DNA of 64,000 nucleotides from the NCBI GenBank assembly GCA_032164245.1, contig JAVMKO010000003.1:4970651-5034650 (forward strand), in the 5' to 3' direction. The notes below the pieces were generated by a model that did no database searches, was not told the DNA's origin, and saw only the letters and a list, made by a program, of their open reading frames with translations. Position 1 is the stretch's first letter, and each line of letters opens with the position of its first letter. Of the stretch, positions 46,665 to 61,048 are shown in pieces. Source of the DNA: Sternotherus odoratus. Taxonomy: Eukaryota > Chordata > Testudines > Kinosternidae. The position numbers and the translations under genes are program-made.

Positions 46665-49355
46665 ATATACTAGTGTAGATATGTTGCACCTTAGTGATTC
46701 AAGGCTTGTAAATTCAGGCAGCAGCAGGGGGAAGGGGGAAACCTGACATCAGCCTCCCCCCCACACACACCTGCCTCTGCAGCAGGAGCATTCCATAGTA
46801 ATGGTTTGCTCTGTGTCCCGGAGCAGATAAGCATGCAGGCTGTCAAAAACAGACCTTTGAAAGGGGATAGCCGCATGCCTGCAGCCAAGTTCAAAACCAT
46901 GACCAGAGTGGCTGCTTGATTTCAGGGGATTATGGGATGTTTCCAGAGGCCAATCAAAACGCAGATTTCAGAATAGTAGCCGTGTTAGTCTGGATCCGGA
47001 AAAAGAACGAGGAGTGTGGCACCTTAGAGACTAGCCAATTTATTTGGGCAAGGTGCCACAAGTACTCCTCGTTCCAATCACAGCGCAGTAATGCAACACG
47101 TCGTCCACACTGACACCCCAGCCTGGGTGCAGCAAGCGTTATGCTTCTCGTGGAGGTGGATTACCAGGAGCGCTCCAGCCACAGAGTCCAGGAGCTCTAA
47201 GTGCCTTGCTAGTGTGGACATCTCAGGAGTTAGGGCACCTGGGGCTGATTTAATGTGCTCTAACTTGCAAGTATAGCCAAGCCCTATGGCTAGCCCTACA
47301 TGATAAACTTAAATTGATATAACTACCTTGCTCAGGGGTGTGAATCCACACCCCTGAGTGATGCCGTTACTCCAGCCTAACCCACAGTGTAGAAAGCGCT
47401 ATGTCCACAGGGGAGTTTTTTCCCGTCAACATAGCTACTGCCTCGCAGAGGTGGATTAACTATGCTAACGGGAGAAGCTCCCCCATCAGAATAGTAGCAT
47501 CTCCACTGAAGCACCACAGTGGTGCCATTGCACTGTGTTAAGTGTAGACCTGCCCTTAGATCCAAAGACAATCCTAGACCTTGTTAAAGCAAATGGGTGA
47601 GCCACATACTCTTTCACACTCATCAGAAGGAGCACTCAAGCCCCTTTTGGAGGTAAAAACAATTGCAGACCACAGGGCAGGCAGAATTAAAATGGACCCA
47701 GGTGTTTCCCTGTTCCAAATGCAGGGATTAGTTGCAGGCTGCGGGGCTGGGAGAGAAAAGCCAAAAGGAGGAATCGTAAGGCTGAGTGTGAAGGAAGCAG
47801 GGGGCCTGGGCCGCTTGCAAGAGTGGTAGATTCGGGGAAACTGTGTCAAGAACATTGCTGAGTCATAGCACTGATTTTTTCCCCCTCATCCTGAAGGGAA
47901 CAATGCTGCAATGCCCTGAGTTTTGGCTAGCAGTTTAGACCAAAAGGGCAACCTTTACTTACCGGTAAGTGTTCAGAAAGCACTGTGTACACAATTCTAT
48001 ATCAGGGAGGTAGCCGTGTTAGTCTGGAATAGCAGAGGTAACAAAGTCCTGTGGCACCTTTATAGTTAGTCTTTAAGGTGCCACAGGACTTTGTTACCTC
48101 TACAATTCTATATAGTACTGTCATTTATTTCTTCTGAAGTCCCACTGGGTATGCAATTAAGTTTGCAAAAATAAATGTCCTTGAAATAGTTTGTGTTTCT
48201 GTAGAGTCTTTCACTCTTTGTATGTATTTAATGAGAGTGCATGTCTCTCCTCTACACCAAATGTTCATTTAAAAAAAGAATTACAATCAGCCTACTTAGA
48301 TCTCACATTTTACCCACTATTCAATTATTATAGTGGAATAAGTGTGATCTTGATTGTAAGGGGTCTGTTATCCCCTAGACGGGGTGTGTGTAACTTCTAG
48401 TAGAGATTGTTTTTTAAGCTCTCAGTTTGTCAGAATTTTTGTATGAATCCCCACTAGTCTATTACACCAATAAATAGTGATCTCCCAATAAATAGTGATA
48501 GAGACACTTCCTACTGAAATCTTCCTGAGCCGAAATAACTATGAAATAATTCAGGTAAGGTTTGAACAATATTAGAACTGGATCCCAAAATAAATTGAAG
48601 TATAGTTGCTTGATATGTAAAAATCATGTGGTGCCCATAGCACTAAGGATGTGTTTCATCATAACTTTTTTCACAATACATCCAATTTTTGTGCCTGTGT
48701 TTCATATTTATTATATGTGAGGATCAGGAATCCAAAGTGGGTCAGGACCCCATTTTAATGGGGTCACCAGGATTGGCATTAGACTTGCTGGGGCCTGGGG
48801 CCAAAGCTAAAGTCTGAGCCCTAGGCCAGAGCCGAAGCCTGAGGTCTTCAGCTCTGGATAGTGGGGCTCAAGTTACAGGCCCCCACCTAGGACTGAAGTC
48901 CTTGGGCTTCTGCTTTGATCCCCTGCCCTGGGTGGTGGGGCTTTGGCTTTGGCCCCCATGTGGGGTGGTGAGGCTCGGGACGGCTCAGACTTCAGTCCAC
49001 CCCCTCCTGGGGTCATGAAGTAATTTTTCTTGTTAGAAGGGGTCGCGATGCAGTGACATTTGAGAACCCCTGGTTTAGATAATAATTAGATTTGCCATGA
49101 GTGCAGGGGACTGGACTAGATGACTTCTCGAAGTCCCTTCCAGTCCTTTGATTCTATGATTGTTTATATTCAGCACATGATGGAAAGGATGATCTTGTGG
49201 TTAAGGGACAGGACAGAAAGCTTCTCTACATGAGCATGTAGTTTGTGAGAAGCTGGGATTTGAATCAACCCTGCACTAGCCTCCTTCAGATGAACTATCC
49301 GGGTGCACCCTGCTGATGTGTATTAGCAGTTTGTTAATGCACTTTGAGGTACTTT

Positions 49356-50039
49356 GAGTCCATGTGAAGTTCTTCTTCTTGTGCTGCTGGTGGGATGGTG
49401 TCTGTGTATCAGTGTGCTGTTCCATATTGTCTTGAAAGTATTCCTTGAGTCGGAGACGGTGAAAGTAGGCTTCCAGATCACCGCAGAATTGTATCATGTT
49501 TGTGGGGGTGGTGGGGCAGAATGAGAGTCCTCGAGATAGGACAGACTCTTCTGCCGGGCTGAGTGTGTAGCTGGATAGATTGACGATATTGCTGGGTGAG
49601 TTAGGGGTACCACTGTTGTGGCCCCATGTGGTAGGTAGGAGTTTAGATAGTTTGCAGTCCTTTTTCTTTTGTAGAGAGGTGAAGTGTGTGATGTAGATCT
49701 CCTGTCTTATCTTAGTAAAGTCTGTTTGTGTGGAAGGTTGGTTGTTTATGAAGGTCTCCAGGTTGGAGAGCTCTTTTTTGATGTTTTCCTGTTTGTTGTA
49801 CAGGATGCTGATCAGATGGTTCCTCCGTTTCTTAGATAGCGTCTGGCATAATCTTTCACTGTGGTCTGTGCAGTATCTGGATAGCAATTGATTTTTCACC
49901 TTCAGTCCATTTGGTATGATGTCCATCCGTTTGCATTTGGAGAGAAAGATGATATCTGTCTGTACTTGTGCAAGTTTCTTCATGAGGTTGATGGATTTCC
50001 ACTCCATACGGCTAAATGCAGTGCCTTGCATGATGTCAA
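49356..50039 (-). mobile_element. PLE ORF fragment truncated by the duplication junction (copy C)
   Basis: Same truncated PLE as in copy B, including the identical junction with unit-end sequence, so the B/C junction is a copy of the A/B junction. Confidence 0.75.
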
Positions 50040-50557
50040 GAATCAGAGAGGTAGCCGTGTTAGTCTGGATTAGCAGAGGTAACAAAGTCCTGTGGCACCT
50101 TAAAGACTATCTATAAAGTTTTGAAGCATAAGCTTTCGTGGGCTAATACCCATTTGGTCGGATGCAAGCAGTGGAAGTGTCCAGGGGCAGGTATAGATAA
50201 GTAGGCAAGAACCAGGTAGGAGGTAACAAGGATCTTGAATGGCTTGCTAATTACAAAAACAGCTTCTCCTCTCTCTGAGTTCACACCTCCAATTCAGCTG
50301 CTAGAAGAATACCCCACCCTCCCTGATTTGAGTTAACAAGCTGGTTCAGCCTGATTGGACTAACCTTGTTACCTCCTACCTGGTTCTTGCCTACTTATCT
50401 ATACCTGCCCTTGGACACTTCCACTGCTTGCATCCGACCAAGTGGGTATCAACCCACGAAAGCTTATGCTTCAAAACTTTATAGTTAGTCTTTAAGGTGC
50501 CACAGGACTTTGTTACCTCTGCTATTCCAGACTAGCACGGCTACCTCTCTGATTCTT
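50038..50557. repeat. PLE terminal inverted repeat (copy C)
   Basis: Arms 50038-50231 and 50364-50557, as in copy B. Confidence 0.8.
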
Positions 50558-50703
50558 ATACATCAGTCTCTGTGTCCCAGGACAACATGCCATGGTTCTC
50601 AGCCACTTTGCCCATGCTTACCAGGCCTGCTGGATGCTAGGGAGATGGTGGAATTTGTGGGCTCCTTCTGTTAGTGGGCATGCTGCCAAGGTGAGATTCA
50701 GTA

Positions 50704-53700
50704 CTATGGAAACCAGACACCCTTGGCGGCCCTTGCCTTCCAAAAGGGTGGCTTTGTAAATTCAGTATCGAGAGTCCGTGACATTCGGGACTTCACTTTG
50801 TTTTGGAGCTTGGAGAAGGTTTGCTTGAGGCACATTAAGATCCGTTTGAGAACTGGAACTTTTTTCCTGGGAGGGGATGGTGTCCTAGCTCTGGAGGCCT
50901 TTGGTCGAGAACCGTCAGGACTTCTAGTTGCTTTCTCCCCAGCTTCCAACAGCCCTGTTGTACTTGTAGCAATGGACACCATCTTTGGTTGCTTGGTGGG
51001 AGCCTTTTTCTCCATTCCAGCCTGCGTCTTGCTCCTCTCTGCTGGAAGGAGCCACAGCACTGGCATCTTATTGTGGTTGGATGGTGCTGAGGAGTCTTCT
51101 GGCATCCATCGCTGTGGAATTTCATGGGATCTTCTGGGCACGTCAGTACCTGCAGAGCCATCTGGTCTCTTCTGTCGATGTTTACCGCTCTTCTTGCAGA
51201 CTCTGGTTGACGGCTGGTCCCTGGAGAGCTTTGAATTTGCAGTTCCATCAAGCCCACGTGGAGTCGTGATGTCTCGAAGACCAGGCTGCTGAGCAGATAC
51301 TTGTGTCTCTTCTAGAGTTTTCTTAGCCTTCATCTTTCCTGGATGTGTCTTGTGGCACTGCTGGCAGACTGAGACCTGGCCCGCCAAGGGGCGGGAGCTG
51401 CTCAACATATCTGTCAGGTGCTTGATCTGTTCCGCCTGCCCAGCAATGAGAGAGTCAAGGACGGATCTTGTCAGCTGCCCAGAGCCTGATGCCTCTGGGG
51501 CAACCTGGTGGTGTTGGGTCCTGGGAAGATCTGCCCTGCTCTCACCTGCCTGTGCCTCTGACCTCAGGCGGGAGACTTCTCCCGAGATAACCTTCCTCTC
51601 CTTGTGCAGCTCCAACTTCTCTTCAGTTCCTTTGGTGCTGCTCACGCTGGTCAGGGGCTCTCTCAACTCGCTCCTACAAAGGTGAAGTGTCGCTGCGAGT
51701 GTCTTCTCTGTTATCGCATTTCCTGGAGGTGGCGATGTCGGTGCGCAACGATCTGGGTTAGTCTGGTTTCCTGCCGCGTCATCACTCCTGTCCGTCTCCA
51801 TGGTGGTATCTTCCACTGGCATTGGAGGACGTGTGGAACGAGAGGAGCTTTGCCTCCCTTTCTGCGAGGCGCTGTGATGGTCTGGAGGTTTTTCCCCTCT
51901 GGATGCTGCTGCCCCAGGATGCTTCCAGGAGTAAGATCTATACGACTCTCTCACCATCATAGGAAACGCCTTCATTTGGGTCTCCAAGCATTTCTGAGCC
52001 ACGTGGTCCTGCAGCTTAACTACCACCGTGGGCACAAGCCTGGCCAGGATGACCCTCTGGACCTTTTTGGGCACAGATCCTGGGGGCCAGACACATGGTT
52101 CCTGGATCTCCTGTGCATGCTGAGGGCTTGCATTGGATCTCAGGGGCTTTGGGACCTTTGCTGGAACTCCACATTTGGGCCGATCGCTGGGACTAGTGGA
52201 TCCTTCCCAGCCCGCAACAGGCACGATCTCCCTTGTGTGGCAGAGGGACCCTGAGCAAGTCGTGGAGGCTTCTCTCGGGGAAAAGGAGCTGGGTCTCCAA
52301 AGGAAAGAGGTGCTGGATTCCACAGAGAAATAGGAGAAGTTGCTCACCGCAAGTGTCCTCATACTTGGCCTGTGGGAGAGAGCAGAAAGGGACAGATGGG
52401 ACATGGCCCTGCCGAGAAAAGGTGGGACTTGGGCACAGCCTTCCCACTGTTGTGCAAAGGGGCATGCATGGCACACCACTCTGACCCAAGGAAATCAACT
52501 GGATAACGAAGGACTGAGAGGGGGAGCTGGCACTCGTTTGATCGATAACAATAACCCCTTCGTCACACGCACATGTGCAGCACCTAGCGCAATGGGGCCG
52601 TGAGCATGATTGGGGAACCTGTGATATCTCAACAGAAAGATTAGCTAACAAAAATTGGTTGAGGTGAGGAAGATGTGAGCGTGTGTGTGTAGCCCTTGCC
52701 AGAGGATGTTGTGAAGGCCAAGACTATAAACAGGGTTCAAAAAAGAACTAGATAAATTCATCAGTGGCTATTAGCCAGGATGGGCAGGTATGGTGCCCTC
52801 AGTCTCTGTTTGTCTGAAGCTGGAAATGGACGACAGGGGATGGATCACTTGATGGTTACATGTTCTGTTCATTCCCTCTGAAGCATTTGCCATTGGCCAC
52901 TTTCAGAAGACAGGACACTAGGCTAGATGGATCTTTGGTCTGGTAACCTTAAGCCCTTCCAGTCCTATGCATGGTGGACACCCCATCACAGGGTGTCGTT
53001 TGATTGGTGTTTCTTTCACACATAGCAGGGAGCAAGGGAAGGTTCTAGACAGTTGCCTGCTGGGAGATACTGCCGCGCAGAAGGATTTGATCCTACTCAC
53101 AACCCCCACTTGTGTCTCTGCATTTGATTTCTGATAATCCCTCACCTCACTTTCACTGGGATCTCACCTTGGAAGCTAAAGCCTCTTAGGGCTGGACTAC
53201 ACTATGGGGGTCGGGGGTCGACCCTAAGATATGCAACTTCAACTGTGAGAATAGTGTAGCTGAAGTCACAGTATCTTTGGTTGGCTTACCTGGCCGTCCC
53301 CACGGCAGCGAGTCGACCACGGCCGATCCCCTGCCGACTCCACTTACTCCTCTTGCCGAGGTGGAGTACGGGAGTCGATTCGGGGATCGATTTATAGTGT
53401 CTAGATGAGACGCGATAAATCGATCCCCGATACATCAAGCGCTACCCGCCGATCCAGCAGGTAGTGTAGCCAGACCCTTCGTGGCTTTTCCCCTGTTATT
53501 TTAGGATCTTGGAGTGTCTGGTTTTCCCTGCCCCCTTCTGCTCCACATTCACTATCCTCTCCCATCCAGCCCCCCGAATGCTCCCCATTCAGTTGCCTTA
53601 CGGTATCGGAACTTCATTCGGGTGTCTGCCCACGTACTCTATCCTCCTCTCAACGATCCTGCGGCTGTGAGCCCAGGTGAGCTGCTCCCCGTGCACAGTG

Positions 53701-56700
53701 CAGCTGTGGAACAGAGAGAGCAGTTAGCTGAGTGCGGGCCCTGCCCTCAGGCCCTCTTTTACCCCGGGGTGCGGCACTGAGAGGCTCCCTGTCCCATTCT
53801 CCACTGAGGCAGCCTCATCCCCTGCAATGCCCAGGCCTTGGACGTTCTGGTTTTGGGTCAGCTGGGTTGTTGGGTGATCCCTGTCTAGTGTTGAGAAGGT
53901 GAGAATGTGTCCTGCTGGCAGCAGGTGTGTCATGTCCCTTCCGCAGAAGCTAGGCAATGTAAAGGAAAATGGCCTACTACAGCTACTAATTAATGTGGCT
54001 ACTTCTCCAGCTCGAATGGGTGCTTTATGCTGCAAGGCTGAAGGTCCAGGATTCAAATCCTACTGGGAACCCATGCTGGGGTACTGGAGACGAGGGTGTG
54101 GGTGGATAAGGAGGATAGGGGGGGGTCATTGCACAAGGGCTGTCACCCCCCTTTTACCCTACCCACCATTCTAGAAAGGCCAGCCTTCCTCCCTGAACTC
54201 TCCCTCTCACCTCCCTGGTGTGCACAGGGCTGCCCCCATAAAGCATTTCCCCCCAGAATTGGGAGGGGAGGATGGGCCAGTCCAGTGGACACAATCTACA
54301 CCCTCCCACCCCCCAGTTAAATGAGCTGTGTGATGCTCAAGAAAGGGAATGACCCTCTGTATGATGCATGGGGGGTGGACTAGGGAGGGCAACTTCTGCT
54401 GGGTGGGAATGAATTGCATGATGCTAAGGAGAATAGTTGCTTGCCTGGTACATAGATCAGGGCAGGGGGGTATTACTAAGCTACTGCCCCTGGGTGGGGA
54501 TGAACTGCACGATGACAAAGGAGGGGATTGACCCAATGCAGTGGAGGGGGGCATTGCTTACCTTGTCTCTCGGGATGCACAAGCCTCCTCCCACTCTTCC
54601 TCACAGTACCAAAAAGCTGCCAGAAGTGAGACACAAAGGAGCCATTGAGCTGCTTGAGCACCCTCTGCTCCGTAGCACCCTAGAGCCCCAGGTTTCAGGG
54701 GCAACCTGTGAACAGAGCCCCAGCCAGCGCCTCTGGGCATGATGGTGCCCTCGCAGGAGGAGTGGAGACAGCTGGGGGAATAGACCCTATTTCTTTGCTT
54801 TGCATGGGGCCCAAGTCTGCCACCACAGCAGGAGGGGCAGGGACTGCTTACCTTCCGTTTCCCCCCTTCTGGCTCTGTGCCTCCTCTTCCTCGGAGAAGC
54901 CTGCCACACACAAAGAAAGCAGCAGGGTTATAAGAGAACTCCTCAATACAACTGGGATAACAATAAGCCAGAGGTGATTGCCTTATGGGGCCAGAGGGAA
55001 ATTTTTCCATATGGGAGACTATTGCACTCTGAGGCATCCTGGGTAGGCATTGTGCTTTCCTGTGATGCAGCCAAGAGTTCTACAGGAAGTCGGATATGAA
55101 GTTGCAGAATTACTAACTGTGGTAGTTAACCTATTACTTAAACCAGCCTCTCTGCCAGATGTCTGAAGGGTAGCTAATATAATGCTGATTATTTTAAAAG
55201 GCCCCAGAGGCGTCCTGGCAATTACAGGCTAGTGAGCTTAACTATAGTACGTGGCAAATTGATTGAAACTATAGTAAAGAACAGAATGATCAGCTATATC
55301 GAGGAACACAGTTTCTTGCGGAAGAGTCAACATGGCTTTTGAAAAGGGAAATCATGCCTCACCAATCTACTAGAATTCGGGGGGGGGGGGGGTTGTGACA
55401 GGTTGGACCCCCATTCCGGGGCCACCTGATCTACTGGGGTGCCCCTGAGCATGCCCGTTCCACCAGTCTGGGCTCCCACATCCTGTTCTGCTTCACACAC
55501 ATACACAAGTAGGGATAGAATCACACGGAGTATACAATCCGCTCTGTGTGGGACGACTCAGCTCGGGGACTGCCCAGCACTCAGATGGAGTGTAAATCCA
55601 AAAATATATTGTCTTGCATTGTACAGAGATCTATACAGCTTCCTCCCGCAATGTGGAAGAAGATATGCACAGCTTTTTGCGTCCTCCCCCCACCCCAGTT
55701 ATGAATTGCACAAACTGAGTTTTAGATTAAACCAACAAGTTTATGAACTACAAAGGGTAAATTTTAAGTGATTATTAAGGATAGCAAACAGATCAAAGGA
55801 GATTACAGAGCAAATAATACAAAACATGCAGCCTAAGCTTAAAATACTAAATTCACTGATTAATAGTAGCACATTCTCACCCTAAATGTTCTTTTGTGAA
55901 GGTGGCAAAGTTTCTGGAAGGTAAACTGCACTGCTTGCCATTCCAATATTCAAGTGTTCCTTTCACAAGCTAGATCTTTTTCACCTTGGCTTTCTCGCCT
56001 CCCCCCCCCTCCCCCCCCCAGGGTTAGTTCCTTTATTTCTCCAGGTGTTTTCAGCAGTCTTCCTTTTTTGGGTAGGGAAGCAGTGGAGAAGAACCTAGCT
56101 TAACTCACTTCCCAACCTTAAATGAGATTTGGATATGACAGGAGTAGGGTGACCAGACAGCAAATGTGGGGGGTAATAGGAGCCTCTATGGGAAAAAGAA
56201 CCAAAAATTGGGACTGTTCCTATAAAAATCGGGACATCTGGTCACCCTAGACAGGAATCCTTTGTCTCCCAGTTTGACCCCCACCCCCTCCTAGTGGAAA
56301 AATACCAGGAGTCCAAAATGATGTTCAGTACCAGGTGACATGATCACATGACCCTGCACTGTCAAAGCAGCATCCCAGGGAAGGTCTCAGGAAGGAGGAA
56401 GATTAGTATCTTCAAAGTCCTATTGTCCTTCCTAATGCCCCATCCGGGCTAATTGCCTACTGTCGGGTGGGCGTTCCCCTGATGCAAGCACTTTTGTATT
56501 TGACACAGAGCCCATCTTCCTAACTTCAGATATAGAAATGATACATGCATACAAATAGGATAATCACATTCTGTAAATCATAGTCTTTCCAATGATATCT
56601 CACCTGACCCATCTTAGTTGTGCCATATGCATATCGTAACAATATTTCCATGAAGAATATGGGGCGTAATGTCACAGAGGTGAACAAGCGTGTGGACAAG

Positions 56701-58610
56701 GGTGATCCAGTGGATAGAGTGTACCTGAACTTTCAGAAAGCCTTTAACAAGATCCTTCATCAAAGGTTTTTAAGCAAAGTAAGTTGTCATGGGATAAGAG
56801 AGAAGGTCTCAGCATGGACCAGTGACTGGTTAAAAGACAGGAAACAAAGGGTAGAAATAAATGGTGAGTTTATGAAGAGAGATAAATAGCAAGATCCCCC
56901 CAAGGATCTGTACTGGGACCAGTGTTGTTCAACATAGTCAGAAATGATCTAGAAAAGGGGGGAAACAGTGAACTGGCCAGTTTTGCCAATGATACAAAAC
57001 TACTCAAGATAGTTAACTCCACAGCTGAATATGCCCTACTTGTTCCTTGATGTAGAACTCTGTGCCGGGCTGTATGAAAATGCATTTTGCTTGAATGGGC
57101 CCCATTTGCCAAACAAGTTCTCCAGAACTCTTTCTATGACTGCCTTGTCCTCTTCATTATTTACCATTCTGCCAATCTATGTGTCATCAGGACATTTTTT
57201 ATCAGCAGCAATTTTATATTTATTTCCAAGTCATTGGTAAAAATACTGAATACTATCAGACCAAGTACTGATCCCTGCAGAACCCCAGTAGAAACACCTG
57301 CATTCAATGAGCCCTCTGACAATTACTTTTGGAGATCTGCAAGTTAGCCTGTTCTCAGTTCATTTAACCTGTTCTCCACTGGTACTGCCTCATGCTAATT
57401 TTTAATCCAGATGTCATGTGGTACTTGAATGCATAAACAGGGGAATCTCAAGTTGGAGCAGAGAGGTTATTTGACCTCTGTATTTGGCACTGGTGCAACC
57501 ACTGCTGGAATATTGTGTCCAGTTCTGGTGTCTAACGTTCAAGAAGGATGTTGATAAATTGCAGAGGGTTCAGAGAAGAGCCATAAGAATGATTAAAGGA
57601 TTAGAAAACCTGCTTTGTAGTGATAGATTCTAGGAGCTCAGTCTATGTAGCTTAAAGAGGCTAAGAGGTGGTTTGATGAAAACTCCATAAATATCTACAT
57701 GGGGAACAAATAATTACAAATGGGCTCTTCAATCTAGTAGCGACAGGTCTAACATGGTCCAGTGGCTAGAAGGAGAAGCTAGACAAATTCAGACTAGAAA
57801 TAAGGCATCCATTTTTAACGGTGAGAGCAATTAACCCTTGGAACAATTTACCAAGGTTGTGGTGGATGGATTCTCCATCAATGGCAATTTTTAAAATCAA
57901 GATTGGGCATTTTTATAAGAGGTATGCTCTAGGAATTATTGTGAGGAAGTTCTTTGGCCTGTGCTATACAGGGAGGGTTGGACTAGAAGATCCCAGTGGG
58001 TCTTGCCTTGGAATCTATGAAAAACACCACCTTACAAAAAACTAAGTTTGTTATGTCTATGCAGTTGCTTTTTGTTATGTCTATGCAGTTACAACCAAAG
58101 GAGTAATCGCATCAAAACATGAAATCAGGGTTGTTTGACATGACCCATTTTCCATAAAACCTTATAAACCTGCTTTAAATATATTCCCATCCTTTAATTA
58201 TTGATTGAATGCCATATCAGTTTGTTCATTTCAGGCTAACTGGCCTATAACATGTCGGGTCAGTCCTCTATACCTTTTCGAATATTGACAAAACATTAGC
58301 ATACTTCCAGCCTTCTGGAATTTCCTCAGTATTCCTAAATTTATTAAAAATTGTCAGTGGGCCAGGAACCTCCTAAGCCAGCTCTTTGAGGACTCTTGGG
58401 TGCAGATGATCCAGGCCTGCTGATTTAAAAATACTTATGTTTGGTTCCTGCATTCAGCTGGCAGCAATCCAGCCTTTCCATCTCTCTAGGATTCACACTT
58501 ACCTCAGATCGGGCGCGCAGCATCACAGTAGTAATGATGAGAAACAGCAACAGAAAATACAGGAGTGGTAGGCAGGAGGCATTGTTGAGATCTAGGAGGA
58601 GTGAATTCAT
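50704..58610 (-). CDS. SPATA31-like protein, five-exon gene, copy C with internal deletion (659 aa predicted)
   Basis: Exons (minus) are 58610-58503, 54900-54852, 54616-54562, 53703-53602 and 52369-50704, total 1,980 nt, continuous phase. Exons 2 and 4 have the same sequence as copy A. Exon 1 differs from A by one replacement (P to L) and exon 3 by one (H to Y). Exon 5 has lost 429 bp in frame: after GWEGSTSP it resumes with S-DRPKCG, removing about 143 residues that in copy A span roughly 166-309, including LYTESL and the [11 protein letters not shown] block. The start of exon 5 has several private replacements ([15 protein letters not shown]). The second CxxC is degraded as in B. All splice sites are intact, so a shortened protein is plausible, but loss of the most family-like block could equally mark early decay. 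Confidence 0.6.
55394..56676. mobile_element. Solo LTR-like element in CR1 (copy C)
   Basis: TGTGAC...GTCACA, equivalent of 7846-9127, with a poly-G tract directly before it and the nested hAT miniature element at 56145-56249. Confidence 0.6.
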
Positions 58611-59790
58611 TTCCTCAGGCTCGTAAACTAAAAACTACGGACACTCTCAAGCCAGCAAAAAGTATCCAATCTCCACCTGACAGCAGGTTGCTGCTCTGGC
58701 AGCAGGCAGGCGCTGATGTCATCTCTAGGTCAGAATGGGGCTGCCCTCTTGCAGTCTCCCTCTAGCCTGTGACCTGTCAATGCTGTACTAAGATCAGGAG
58801 ATAGGATGGGGCAACTGCCCAAGGGGGCTGAGCTGCTGAGCTCAAAGTAAGGCAGGAGAGAGGGTGTCAGATTTTCTAGGAAAACCCGGGGTCTTTTCAG
58901 AGCGTTATGACTCCCAAGCCGCTAGGCAAGGGATGGTTTTTCCCTACTTGTGGAAACTCATAAAACCCCTGTGACTGAGGCAGACTCTCCCAGCCTGAAA
59001 TGAGAAGTCGCCCTGGAGTGATTATCTAACGCTATGAGTGCAGAGAAACTTTCACAGTATCGCCAGCCCAAGCATTCCAAAGCCATGATCTGGGCTGCAC
59101 CAAAATGATGAGTTTGGCTTCCAAATCTTGGGTCTTCCCAAAAAATTAATCTGGGGAATTCTTCATTTGCCTTCTGGTATCTGAGCCACTAGGGTGCACT
59201 CAATTCACGTTCTCCATCTTCTCTTTGCAACCATGAGGGCTTAAAATTGGCTAACAAATACAAATAAAATCAAAAGCAGAGATTCTCAAATAAATCACTT
59301 GACTCCAGTAGTGGGAGCTTTAGGAAAAGCACCCTAAGTCATGAAATAATAAAGAGCCCTACCTCTTATCTAACATGTTCAATCAGTAGATCTCAAAGCA
59401 CTTTACAAAGGAGGCCTGTAGCATTAGCCCCTTTTTAGAGATGGAAACTGAGGCACAGAGAAGTGACTTGCCCAAGGTCACCCAACAAGACAGTAGCAGA
59501 GCCATGACTAGCACTTAAGTCTTCTGAGTGCTCTATCCACTAGGCCACAGCACATTTGAAGTAATGGGTCATTGTCAATACATTTCTGTGGTGACTATTT
59601 AGAACTCTTTAAATTACTGAAGTTACACATTTTGACTTGTGACCTGTGCTGGTACAAGGGCATCATTATTAAAGAGTTTCCCACAGCAGGTTGATCTGAG
59701 TTCTTGTTAGGACTGAGCACAAGTTAACTGGACCATGTCTCCGATGTCCCCATGGGAAAGTTTGAAAGTCACTGAAGGCCTTGCAGTGCG

Positions 59791-61048
59791 CTGACATACT
59801 GGGATTTTCAGAAAGCCTTTGACAGGGTCCCTCATCAAAGGCTCTTAAGCAAAGTAAGCTGTCATGGGATAAGAGGGAAGGTCCACTCATGGATCAGTAA
59901 CTGGCTGAAACACAGGAAACAAAGGGTAGGAATAAAGAATACATTTTCACAGTGGAGAGAGGTAAATAGTGGTGTCCCCCAGCGATATGTACCAGCATCA
60001 ATACTGTTCAACATATTCATAAATTATCTGGAAAAAGGGATAAACAGCGAGGTGGCAAAATTTGTAGATGATACAAAACTACTCAAGATAGTTAAGTCCA
60101 AAGCAGACTGCAAGGAGTTATGAAGGGATCTCACAAAAGTGAGTGACTGGGCTACAAAATGGCCGATGAAATTCAGTGCTGATAAATGCAAAGGGATGCA
60201 CATTGGAAAACATAATCCCAATTCTACAGATAAAATGATGGGGGCTAAATTAGCTGTTACCACTCAAGAAAGATCTTGGAGGCATTGTGGATAGTTCTCT
60301 GCTCAATGTGCAGTGGCAGTCAAAAAAGGAAACAGAAAGTTGGGCATCAATTTGAAAAAAATAGATAAGACAGAAAATATCATATTGCCTCTATATAAAT
60401 CCCTGGTACACCCAGATCTTGAATACTGCACACAGATGTGGTTGCCCTATCTCAAAAAAGATACATTGGAATTGGAAAAGGTACAGAAAAGGACAACAAA
60501 AATGATTAGGGGTATGAAACAGCTTCCATCTGAGAAGAGATTAATAAGACTGGGACTTTTCAGCTTAGAGAAGACAACAACCGGGGATATAATAGAGGTC
60601 TATAAAATCATAATTGGTATGGAAAAAGTAAATAAGGAAGTTATTTACTCCTTCTCAGAACACAAGAACTAGGGGTCACCCAATGAAATGAATAGGCAGC
60701 AGGTTTAAAACAAACCAAAGGAAATATTTCTTCACATAATGCACAGTCAACCCATGGAACTCTTTGGCAGAGGATGTTGTGAAGCCAACTCTATAACAGG
60801 GTTCCAAAAAAAAAATGAGATAAATTCATGGAAGATAGGTCCATCAATGTCTGTTATCCAGGATGGGCAGGCAGGGTGTCCTTGGCCTCTGTTTGCCAGA
60901 AGCTGGGAATGGGTGACAGGGGATGGATCACTTGATGATCACCTGTTCTGTTCATTCCCTCTGGGGCACCTGGCATTGGCCACTGTCGGAAGACGGGACA
61001 CTGGGCTGGATGGACCTTTGGTCTGACCCAGTCTGGCCATTCTTACGT
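59791..61048 (+). mobile_element. CR1 LINE 3' portion (copy C)
   Basis: Equivalent of 12252-13508, with the same stops. The RT C-terminal frame 60313-60672 is longer than in A because copy A has lost one A in the poly-A run near 12920. Confidence 0.85.

Larger units (their letters stand above)
24355..49355. repeat. Tandem segmental duplication, copy B
   Basis: Second direct copy, with period 25,001 to copy C. It contains two segments absent from A: 30501-31971 (absent from C too) and 43835-44444 (C not reached by the window). In both cases CR1 sequence runs on unbroken in B but is truncated in the shorter copy, so B looks closest to the ancestral arrangement there. The TCTA microsatellite at 46587-46664 is greatly expanded. 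Confidence 0.95.
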
